5,214 bases of DNA from an uncultured Bacillota bacterium (lineage in GTDB: Bacteria; Bacillota; Dehalobacteriia; UBA7702), in assembly GCA_902766525.1 (NCBI GenBank), contig CACXDX010000136.1, forward strand, positions 1-5,214, read 5' to 3'. Positions 1-5,214 of this stretch are shown one piece after another (the stretch's first letter is position 1; every line of letters begins with the position of its first letter). The notes beneath the pieces were generated by a model. That model searched no databases and was not told where the DNA came from. It saw nothing but the letters and a program-made list of their open reading frames with translations. The position numbers were made by a program, and so were the translations under genes.

Positions 1-201
1 CGGATTGCCTTTGCCGACAAGGCGCATATAGAGGATCGACCAAAGGCTGAGGCCGATGCCGATAATCGCCAAAACGGCAAAACAGAGAATCTGAAACCGA
101 TTCGGATGAACTTCGGCGGATATCCGCCACATCAAAAGGGGGATCAAAATCACAAAAAGGATCAGTCCCGACAAATATCCGATCAAATCTTTCCTTTTCA
201 T
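1..201 (-). CDS. Membrane protein, probable isoprenylcysteine/phospholipid methyltransferase family (N-terminal part)
   Basis: The window edge cuts this gene, leaving the first 67 residues. Two hydrophobic segments are visible, about residues 6-25 and 38-59, joined by a short polar loop with His32, Asn34 and Arg35. The second segment runs into MRLVGKGNP. That pattern (two helices, then a basic stretch with GKGNP) resembles the front of small integral-membrane methyltransferases of the ICMT/PEMT-like group, which transfer a methyl group from S-adenosylmethionine to a lipid-like or prenylated substrate. The SAM-binding C-terminal half lies outside the window, so the assignment is an inference from the N-terminus only. 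The ATG start is supported by AAAGGAG eight bases upstream. The gene follows the VWA gene on the same strand after 43 bases with no evident terminator, so the two may be co-transcribed. It could instead be another small membrane protein. Confidence 0.6.
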   Translation of the reverse strand, partial: MKRKDLIGYLSGLILFVILIPLLMWRISAEVHPNRFQILCFAVLAIIGIGLSLWSILYMRLVGKGNP

Positions 202-209
202 TGTTTATG

Positions 210-216
210 CTCCTTT
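210..216 (-). promoter_or_regulatory. Ribosome binding site of the methyltransferase-like gene
   Basis: On the minus strand this reads AAAGGAG, a near-perfect Shine-Dalgarno sequence, eight bases before the ATG at 201-199. It fixes the start codon of the partial membrane-protein gene. Confidence 0.75.
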
Positions 217-244
217 GCTTTTTGATTCCGTCAGCCTGCCGTTT

Positions 245-1597
245 TCACACCTGCATCATGGCTTTTTCCAGTTGATTCAGATTGCGGCATTCGATCATGG
301 CGTCGCAGAAGGGGATATAGAGATCGGCCGCGCTGTCTTCTTTTCCCCAACGGGATGCGGGTTCCGGGTTGAACCAGAGCAGCTTTGAGGATCGCTCTCG
401 GATCGCTCGTATTTCCTCGGGTTTCGGCGGGAACCAGTTGGTTTTGGCGTCGCCGACGATGATCACCGTGGTTTTTTCGGTCAAAGCGTCGCTGTACTTG
501 CGGTGAAAAGCTTCCATGGCTTTGCCGTAGTCGGAAACCCCTGTCGTGGTGCACTGTTCCTTGCTTCTGCCGGTCCGTTTGGGATAGGCTTTGTCCATGG
601 CCGCGGCGATGGCCTCGGCGGCGGATCCGTTTTTGAAGGAAAGGGTCGTTTCCACGATATTGTCGATAAAGAGGAAGGAACGGACGGAACGAAAATAACG
701 TTCCATGGCGCAGACCAGCTGCAGGCAGAAGCTGCTGTAAACGCCCATGGAGCCGGAAATGTCGCAGAGGATAACGAGATCGGGCCGGTCTTTTTTCTTA
801 TCAAGGTGCTTCATCTCCGCGGGAAGATGTCCGCGCTTTGCCGTTTCCGCCATGGCTTCACGCATATCGGGGATACCGTATTTTGCCGGTTTCAGGCGGT
901 AGGAGTAGCGCCCCGCCAGTTTTTTGCCGAGGCGGGCGACTTGTTTCTCCATGAGGCGGACCTGGCTCTCGCTGAGGGCGGAAAAATCCTTTTCGCTGCA
1001 GTTGACTTCCGTCACCGCTTCCTCGATGCCCTTTTCCCCCAGGTGTGCCAAACGCTGCCGCTCACAGCAAAGATGCAGATATTGATCGAGATCATTCAGG
1101 AGCGTCTTTCCGTTTTCATCATTATTTTGTTTGAGCGCGTAATCCGCCATAAACCAGCCGAGACTGATCTTGAGCTGTTCCGCCATTTCCGCGGCGGAAA
1201 GCTCTTTCAGCGTATCCTCTCTCATTTTTTCTTCGATGAGCTTTGCCGCTTCATTACCGTTTCCGTCGCGAAGCAGACCGTAAAAGCGGCGGGCCATGGG
1301 GCTCATGCCGGCGGTGCCGGCTTCTCCGTCACGGCCGCCGTCACAGGCTTCGGTCCTCGGCCGCGCCGTCGTTTTGAAAACGGGCTCCCGTTGAAAGCAA
1401 ATGCGCCAAACCAGATCGAAGACGTTTTTTTGGTCTTCGTTTTTCAGCAGCGTTGCCCGGAGGATCGTATAAACTTTTTCGGAGTCTTCCACGCCGAAAG
1501 CGGCGAGACCTTTTAAAGCGTCCTCGCCCTCGGAAAGTGAAATGCCGACGCCGCCTTCACGTAAAAGCTCAATAAATCTGACAATGGTTTTTTCCAT
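245..1597 (-). CDS. CoxE-like VWA domain protein
   Basis: This complete 450-residue protein belongs to the CoxE-like VWA family, whose members usually partner MoxR-type AAA+ ATPases in assembling or remodelling protein complexes. There is no signal peptide or membrane segment, so it is probably cytoplasmic. The N-terminal region (about 1-70) is helical-looking and matches the usual CoxE front. Residues 71-105 form a Gly/Arg/Glu-rich linker, and a charged helical middle follows. The VWA domain covers about 272-440. Its metal-ion-dependent adhesion site is DISGSMG (Asp279, Ser281, Ser283), and TTTGVSDYG (350-358) may supply the threonine ligand. GDAKTNW (382-388) and LLWFNPEP (406-413) are typical CoxE landmarks, and the end (IPFCDAMIECRNLNQLEKAM) also fits. 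The ribosome binding site is modest (GGAAAG, four bases before ATG). It is divergent from the MoxR gene and shares its intergenic promoter region. No CO dehydrogenase genes are visible, so the client is unknown. Confidence 0.9.
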   Translation of the reverse strand: MEKTIVRFIELLREGGVGISLSEGEDALKGLAAFGVEDSEKVYTILRATLLKNEDQKNVFDLVWRICFQREPVFKTTARPRTEACDGGRDGEAGTAGMSPMARRFYGLLRDGNGNEAAKLIEEKMREDTLKELSAAEMAEQLKISLGWFMADYALKQNNDENGKTLLNDLDQYLHLCCERQRLAHLGEKGIEEAVTEVNCSEKDFSALSESQVRLMEKQVARLGKKLAGRYSYRLKPAKYGIPDMREAMAETAKRGHLPAEMKHLDKKKDRPDLVILCDISGSMGVYSSFCLQLVCAMERYFRSVRSFLFIDNIVETTLSFKNGSAAEAIAAAMDKAYPKRTGRSKEQCTTTGVSDYGKAMEAFHRKYSDALTEKTTVIIVGDAKTNWFPPKPEEIRAIRERSSKLLWFNPEPASRWGKEDSAADLYIPFCDAMIECRNLNQLEKAMMQV

Positions 1598-1603
1598 ATT
1601 TCT

Positions 1604-1632
1604 TTCCGTTTTCCGTTGTTTTATGGTATACT
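1604..1632 (+). promoter_or_regulatory. Extended -10 promoter for the MoxR operon
   Basis: TATACT at 1627-1632 is preceded by TGG (1624-1626), which makes an extended -10 element. The -35 region (around 1604-1609) is poor, as is common when an extended -10 is present. The predicted start is near 1639, about 33 bases before the gene. TATCAT at 1635-1640 is an alternative -10. The element lies between the transcribed region and the -10 of the opposing VWA promoter, so the two promoters physically overlap. Confidence 0.5.
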
Positions 1633-1635
1633 GTT

Positions 1636-1664
1636 ATCATACTGAAAAAAAAGGAAAATGTCTA
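1636..1664 (-). promoter_or_regulatory. Promoter for the VWA gene
   Basis: Read on the minus strand, TAGACA (1664-1659) and TATGAT (1641-1636) each match the sigma-A consensus at five of six positions and are separated by 17 bases. The predicted transcription start near 1629 gives an untranslated leader of about 30 bases before the VWA ATG. This is the best promoter match in the window. It overlaps the plus-strand promoter of the MoxR gene. Confidence 0.65.
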
Positions 1665-1665
1665 C

Positions 1666-1669
1666 GGAG
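1666..1669 (+). promoter_or_regulatory. Ribosome binding site of the MoxR gene
   Basis: GGAG lies two bases before the first ATG (1672) and five bases before the second (1675). The spacing favours initiation at 1675, which would give a protein one residue shorter. Confidence 0.5.
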
Positions 1670-1671
1670 AA

Positions 1672-2511
1672 ATGATGAAAACTTTGGATCTGAAAAAAAA
1701 TTTGGCCGAAAACGGGTATTTTTGCAATGATGATCTCGCTCTGATCCTCAGTCTCAGCGAGCTGTTGAAAAAACCTGTTCTGCTGGAGGGTCCCGCCGGT
1801 GTCGGCAAAACGGAGCTGGCCCGGGCTTACGCGGGGGCAACGGGTCGGGAATTGATCCGTCTGCAGTGCTACGAAGGTCTCGATGAACGTCATGCGCTCT
1901 ATGAATGGAATTATCAGAAGCAGCTGCTCTATTTGGAAAGCCGGGCCAAATCTTCCTGGGAAGAAACGAAGAAAGATCTTTTTTCTGAGGAATTTCTGCT
2001 GCCCCGGCCGCTCTTAAAAGCTTTTCTCTCCGAAAAGCCGGCGGTGCTGCTCATTGATGAGATCGATAAGAGCGATGAGGAATTTGAAAGCTTTTTGCTG
2101 GAAGCATTGTCCGATTTCGCCGTTTCCATTCCGGAACACGGTACGGTGCGGGCGAAAACCGTTCCGATGATCTTTCTCACCAGTAATGCCATGCGGGATT
2201 TCAGCGACGCGCTGAAACGCCGTTGCGTTCATTACTATATCGACTATCCCACAAAAGAGCAGGAAGTGCGCATCCTCCGCTCCAAGCTGCCCGCCCTCGG
2301 TGAAAAACTCGCCGGGGAAATCGCGGCTTTCGCTCAGAAAGCGCGGAAAATGAAATTGAGCCGCGCGCCGGGGCTTGCCGAAGTCCTGGATTGGGCGGCG
2401 GTTCTCTGTGAAATCGGCATTGAAGAGCTGAGTGACAGCCGGGTCGGCGATACGTACCATTTTCTCGTCAAGAGCAGGGAAGATTTTCTTCGTTTGAAAG
2501 AAGATAAGTGA
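1672..2511 (+). CDS. MoxR-family AAA+ ATPase (CoxD-like)
   Basis: This complete 279-residue cytoplasmic ATPase is of normal length for the MoxR/CoxD group, whose hexamers act as chaperones with VWA partners. The Walker A motif is GPAGVGKT (40-47), Walker B is LLIDEID (126-132) and sensor 1 is LTSN (169-172). The Arg183/Arg184 pair in ALKRRC is the likely arginine-finger region. The C-terminal lid carries LSRAPGLAEVLDWA, the sensor-2 segment typical of CoxD-like members. Two ATG codons are adjacent (1672 and 1675). The longer start is given, but the GGAG spacing fits the second better. The natural partner is the VWA protein encoded divergently just upstream, with which it shares an intergenic promoter region. 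It is first of three tightly spaced plus-strand genes, with the Sua5 gene starting seven bases after its stop codon. The client protein is unknown, and no cox or mox structural genes are in view. Confidence 0.93.
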   Translation: MMKTLDLKKNLAENGYFCNDDLALILSLSELLKKPVLLEGPAGVGKTELARAYAGATGRELIRLQCYEGLDERHALYEWNYQKQLLYLESRAKSSWEETKKDLFSEEFLLPRPLLKAFLSEKPAVLLIDEIDKSDEEFESFLLEALSDFAVSIPEHGTVRAKTVPMIFLTSNAMRDFSDALKRRCVHYYIDYPTKEQEVRILRSKLPALGEKLAGEIAAFAQKARKMKLSRAPGLAEVLDWAAVLCEIGIEELSDSRVGDTYHFLVKSREDFLRLKEDK

Positions 2512-2518
2512 GAGTCGG

Positions 2519-3550
2519 ATGATGGATACAAAATGGATCAAGACCAATGAGATTCGCAAGGCGGATTATGATAACGCCTTGAAAGAAGCCGCCGCGTTGA
2601 TTCGCCGCGGCGAGCTGGTGGCTTTTCCCACCGAGACCGTTTACGGTCTCGGCGGCAACGCTTTTGACGCTTCGGCCGCCGAAAAAATTTACGATGCGAA
2701 GGGGCGTCCTTCGGATAATCCGCTGATCGTTCATATTTCCCATATCGATATGATGGATGATCTGGTTTTGGAGTTGACGCCGGTCTGCCGCCGTCTCGCC
2801 TTTGAGTTTTGGCCGGGGCCGCTGACGATGATTTTGCCGAAAAGCGATAAAATCCCCGCCGCCATCACCGGCGGTCTGGATACCGTTGCCGTGCGGATGC
2901 CCGGCCACGGAGTGGCTCTGGACTTCATCGATGAAGTTCAATTGCCGATCGCCGCGCCCAGCGCCAATCTCTCGGGAAAACCGTCGCCGACCGAAGGGGA
3001 ACACGTCTATCACGATCTCAACGGCCGCGTGGCCATGATTTTGGACAGCGGTCCCGTTGAAATCGGCATCGAAAGCACCATCATTGATCTGAGCCGCCCG
3101 GAACCGGTCATTCTGCGCCCCGGCCGCATCACCTTTGATGATATCAAGCCATTTGTGCCCCGTCTGCGGGGGCGTTACGCCATAACGGCCGCGGACAGGG
3201 AACGTCCCAAAGCGCCGGGAATGAAATATAAGCATTACGCGCCCGACGGCAAAATGTTTTATCTTCCCGAAGGAGAAAAGGCGGTTTCGGCGATTCGTGA
3301 GGCAAAGGGGAAAACCGCGCTGCTGCTTTCGAATGAACGCTGGCAAACATTGAAGGATGAGGTTTCCCCGGATCTCCTCTGTGTCCTCGGTTCCGCGGAA
3401 CATTTGGAGGAGATCGGCCATAATCTCTTTCATGCTTTCAGAGAGTGCGATAAAGAAAAAGCGGAGGTCATTTTTATCGAAGCTTTCCCCGACAGCGGTT
3501 TCGGGGAGGCGCTGATGAATCGGATCGAAAAAGCGACCCATAAAGAGTAA
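2519..3550 (+). CDS. sua5: Threonylcarbamoyl-AMP synthase (Sua5/YwlC type)
   Basis: This enzyme uses L-threonine, bicarbonate and ATP to make threonylcarbamoyl-AMP, the donor for t6A at position 37 of tRNAs that read ANN codons. The TsaB/TsaD/TsaE machinery, not in the window, completes the transfer. At 343 residues it is the long two-domain Sua5 form, like Bacillus subtilis YwlC, not the short TsaC form. The YrdC catalytic domain (about 15-205) shows PTETVYGLG (37-45), KGRPSDNPLIVH (61-72), WPGPLT (98-103), VAVRMP (123-128), APSANLSGKPSPT (146-158), STIIDL (186-191) and ILRPG (198-202). The linker APGMKYKHYAP (232-242), which closes over the active site in Sua5 proteins, leads to the C-terminal SUA5 domain (about 243-343). 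Two ATGs are adjacent (2519 and 2522), and the ribosome binding site is weak (AAGTGAG, overlapping the MoxR stop codon), suggesting translational coupling. All key motifs are intact. Confidence 0.96.
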   Translation: MMDTKWIKTNEIRKADYDNALKEAAALIRRGELVAFPTETVYGLGGNAFDASAAEKIYDAKGRPSDNPLIVHISHIDMMDDLVLELTPVCRRLAFEFWPGPLTMILPKSDKIPAAITGGLDTVAVRMPGHGVALDFIDEVQLPIAAPSANLSGKPSPTEGEHVYHDLNGRVAMILDSGPVEIGIESTIIDLSRPEPVILRPGRITFDDIKPFVPRLRGRYAITAADRERPKAPGMKYKHYAPDGKMFYLPEGEKAVSAIREAKGKTALLLSNERWQTLKDEVSPDLLCVLGSAEHLEEIGHNLFHAFRECDKEKAEVIFIEAFPDSGFGEALMNRIEKATHKE

Positions 3551-3559
3551 GGTAAGAAA

Positions 3560-5053
3560 ATGAAAAAAAGTATTTTGAAAAAAAGTTTGCTGCCGATATT
3601 GATCTGCGGTTTTCTGTTGATGCTTTCGCTGCCGGTCGCGGCGGCCAATTCCGGTCACCGCCATGAGCCCTGTTATGCCTTAAGCGGCGACGCTCAATCT
3701 TATTACAGCGGAGAGTATGATTGGGAGAGCCTTTCCGATGTTGACGGTATCGATACGGATAACTCTCTGACGGCGATGAGCGCTCCTCTCTACGCTGATC
3801 TGCAGCGGTTGATGACCGATACGATGACGGCGAGCGTGACGTACCGGAATCTGACGAATTACTGGCAAACGACGGATGATTCCGCCGATACGGAGGAGCT
3901 TCTTTTCTACAGCGATGATCTCGCGTCGAAATCACCGGGATACATCAACAGGGAACATGTCTGGGCCAAGAGCCATGCTTCCTTTTATGAGAAAAACGGC
4001 GGTGCCGATCTGCACCATCTCCGTCCCGAGGACGGCTCCGTCAATTCCACGCGCAGTAATTATATCTTCGGCGATGTCGTCGGCGTGCTGTCGGATTATA
4101 AAACCAAAGATTTCGACGGGAAGACCGTATTGTGGTACAGCAGTGCCGACAATCGCGTGGAGATCAAGGATGACGTCAAGGGCGATGTCGCCCGGATTCT
4201 TCTCTATGTCTATGTCCGCTGGGGACAGCCCAATCTCTGTGTTGACATACCCCTTGCCTCGCTGCCGGTCTTTGACAGCGATGACAGTGATAACGACGGT
4301 GTGCGGGTCATCGAGGATCTCGATACCCTGCTGACCTGGTGCGAGGAAGATCCCGTGGATACCTGGGAAATGAGCCGCAATGATCTGAGTGAGGACGTTC
4401 AGGGCAACCGCAACGTTTTTATCGACTACCCGGAATACGCCTGGCTGCTCTTTGATCGGGAAATTCCCGAAGATATGGTGACGCCTTCGGGCGAGGCGGT
4501 CGCCGAAGGAGTGGGTTTTGTCGATGTAAAGAGGGATGCGTTTTATTATGACGCGGTGAAATGGGCCGCGAAAAATGAGGTGACGGCGGGGACAAAACCG
4601 GGATATTTCTCTCCCTCCGCTGTCTGTACACGCGGCCAGATGGTGACCTTCCTGTGGCGTATGGCGGGATATCCCGCAGCCTGCGCCGACTGCTCCGATT
4701 TTACGGACGTCCGTTTCCATGATTATTATTACGATGCGGTGAACTGGGCCGTTGCCGACGGGATCACCTTCGGTACTTCGGCGACGACCTTCTCTCCGAA
4801 TCAAAAAGTGACCCGCGGTCAGGTCGTGGCTTTTCTGTCCCGTTGGGCGGGAGGGCAGCCTTCGCAAAACGTGAATCCCTTCAGCGACGTCAATCCCGAC
4901 GCCTATTACTTTAACGATGTGCTTTGGGCCGCGGAAAACGGCATCACCGCCGGAAAAACGGCAACGACGTTCTGTCCCGATGATGTCTGCAGCCGTGGTG
5001 AAATCGTCACCTTCCTCTACCGTTTTTCCCAAACAGTATGGGGGACGATGTAA
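3560..5053 (+). CDS. Secreted endonuclease I-family nuclease with three SLH repeats
   Basis: This 497-residue protein is predicted to be exported and held on the cell wall. The signal peptide has Lys at 2, 3, 7 and 8, a hydrophobic core (about 9-24) and likely cleavage after VAAA (26-29). The nuclease domain (about 70-305) is of the endonuclease I/EndA-Vvn His-Me-finger family. It shows NREHVWAKSH (130-139), with Glu132 as probable metal ligand and His133 as general base, then DLHHLRP (150-156) and NSTRSNYIFGD (162-172), whose Asn residues include the second metal ligand. WCEEDPVD and QGNRNVFIDYPE are family landmarks further on. Three SLH repeats follow at about 320-370, 381-431 and 441-489; they usually bind pyruvylated cell-wall polymers. 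AAGG seven bases before the ATG serves as ribosome binding site. The gene starts nine bases after sua5. Likely roles are use of extracellular DNA or RNA, or biofilm turnover. The substrate is not determined by the sequence. Confidence 0.93.
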   Translation: MKKSILKKSLLPILICGFLLMLSLPVAAANSGHRHEPCYALSGDAQSYYSGEYDWESLSDVDGIDTDNSLTAMSAPLYADLQRLMTDTMTASVTYRNLTNYWQTTDDSADTEELLFYSDDLASKSPGYINREHVWAKSHASFYEKNGGADLHHLRPEDGSVNSTRSNYIFGDVVGVLSDYKTKDFDGKTVLWYSSADNRVEIKDDVKGDVARILLYVYVRWGQPNLCVDIPLASLPVFDSDDSDNDGVRVIEDLDTLLTWCEEDPVDTWEMSRNDLSEDVQGNRNVFIDYPEYAWLLFDREIPEDMVTPSGEAVAEGVGFVDVKRDAFYYDAVKWAAKNEVTAGTKPGYFSPSAVCTRGQMVTFLWRMAGYPAACADCSDFTDVRFHDYYYDAVNWAVADGITFGTSATTFSPNQKVTRGQVVAFLSRWAGGQPSQNVNPFSDVNPDAYYFNDVLWAAENGITAGKTATTFCPDDVCSRGEIVTFLYRFSQTVWGTM

Positions 5054-5062
5054 GATCCGAAG

Positions 5063-5102
5063 ATTTCAACCGTGTTCGGCCGGCTGAAATTCATAGCTTT
5101 TT
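5063..5102 (+). terminator. Possible rho-independent terminator after the nuclease gene
   Basis: ATTTCAACCG (5063-5072) and CGGCTGAAAT (5081-5090) form a stem with one mismatch around an eight-base loop, ten bases after the nuclease stop codon. The T run (5098-5102) lies seven bases beyond the stem, which is farther than ideal, so this is a weak candidate. It would end the moxR-sua5-nuclease transcript. Confidence 0.4.
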
Positions 5103-5113
5103 CGCTCGGATTA

Positions 5114-5127
5114 TGGTATGATATAAA
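5114..5127 (+). promoter_or_regulatory. Probable promoter for the YwlE-like phosphatase gene
   Basis: TATGAT at 5117-5122 is preceded by TGG (5114-5116), an extended -10, and runs into a second AT-rich match, TATAAA at 5122-5127. No convincing -35 is present. It follows the possible terminator and lies about 25 bases before the phosphatase start, so this gene may have its own transcript. Confidence 0.45.
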
Positions 5128-5136
5128 TGTTAAATC

Positions 5137-5141
5137 AGGAG
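5137..5141 (+). promoter_or_regulatory. Ribosome binding site selecting a TTG start
   Basis: AGGAG lies eight bases before the TTG at 5150. The ATG directly after it (5142) is in another frame and stops after three codons, so the TTG is the start that fits the phosphatase frame. Confidence 0.7.
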
Positions 5142-5149
5142 ATGAAGCC

Positions 5150-5214
5150 TTGAATATTTTATTTGTTTGCAGCGGCAATACCTGCCGCAGTCCGATGGCG
5201 GCCTATATCGGCGC
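5150..5214 (+). CDS. ywlE: Low-molecular-weight phosphatase, probable protein-arginine phosphatase (N-terminal part)
   Basis: Only 21 complete codons are in the window, but they hold the diagnostic active-site loop of the low-molecular-weight protein phosphatase family: ILFVCSGNTCRSPMA, with the C-x5-R signature (Cys7 nucleophile, Arg13). The residue before the second Cys is Thr11. In Bacillus subtilis YwlE that Thr is associated with preference for phosphoarginine, whereas tyrosine phosphatases of this fold usually have Ile there. A protein-arginine phosphatase is therefore likely; it would counteract the McsB arginine kinase, which marks proteins for ClpCP degradation. TTG is the only start in frame that fits the upstream AGGAG. 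In many Firmicutes this gene lies next to or near sua5/ywlC, and here the SLH nuclease separates them. The rest of the protein lies beyond the edge, so a general phosphatase remains possible. Confidence 0.83.
   Translation, partial: MNILFVCSGNTCRSPMAAYIG

Noticed and set aside
202..244. Possible terminator between the VWA and methyltransferase-like genes
   Set aside because: No stable stem-loop with a T run on the minus strand was seen in these 43 bases, so co-transcription is more likely.
503..1516. Plus-strand open frame of 337 codons across the VWA gene
   Set aside because: It is antisense to a clear VWA/CoxE gene, has no family motifs and no ribosome binding site, and is explained by few antisense stop codons in G+C-rich codons.
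2858..2877. G+C-rich inverted repeat inside sua5
   Set aside because: The short GCCGCC/GGCGGT hairpin encodes conserved YrdC-domain residues and has no T run, so it is not treated as a terminator or regulatory element.
3560..3646. Lipoprotein signal at Cys16 of the nuclease
   Set aside because: The residues before the cysteine (LPILIC) do not form a lipobox, and Cys16 lies inside the hydrophobic core. An ordinary signal peptide cut after VAAA fits better.
2468..3664. Minus-strand open frame of 398 codons across the sua5 gene
   Set aside because: It mirrors an intact Sua5 gene with all family motifs, and its translation has no recognisable domain.
3932..5032. Minus-strand open frame of 366 codons across the nuclease gene
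   Set aside because: It mirrors the nuclease and SLH repeats. The apparent internal similarity in its translation comes from the SLH repeats on the other strand.

Overview
The window suggests a Gram-positive-type member of the Firmicutes (Bacillota), most likely a clostridial relative. It carries a secreted protein with three C-terminal S-layer homology (SLH) repeats, a long two-domain Sua5/YwlC protein, and a YwlE-like arginine phosphatase start. G+C is about half by eye. This placement is an inference and the species cannot be named.

Layout. On the minus strand, reading right to left, a CoxE-like von Willebrand factor A (VWA) protein (1597 to 245) is followed after 43 bases by the first 67 codons of a small membrane protein resembling the isoprenylcysteine/phospholipid methyltransferase family (201 to 1, cut by the window edge). 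On the plus strand are a MoxR/CoxD-type AAA+ ATPase (1672-2511), a Sua5-type threonylcarbamoyl-AMP synthase (2519-3550) and a secreted endonuclease I-family nuclease with three SLH repeats (3560-5053). These three are separated by only 7 and 9 bases and probably form one operon. A short intergenic stretch with a possible terminator and a promoter leads to the start of a low-molecular-weight phosphatase of the YwlE type (5150 to the edge).

How the genes work together. The MoxR ATPase and the VWA protein are a classic functional pair, an AAA+ chaperone with its metal-binding partner. Here they are divergent rather than consecutive. Their 74-base shared intergenic region holds two recognisable, overlapping, oppositely directed promoters. 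Sua5 makes the threonylcarbamoyl-AMP used for tRNA t6A modification. Sua5 and YwlE are near neighbours in many Firmicutes (ywlC and ywlE in Bacillus subtilis), and here a surface-nuclease gene lies between them.

No RNA genes, insertion sequences, CRISPR arrays or integration sites were seen. The coding regions are intact and no frameshifts were found. The genes belong to known families, and what is unusual is mainly their arrangement.
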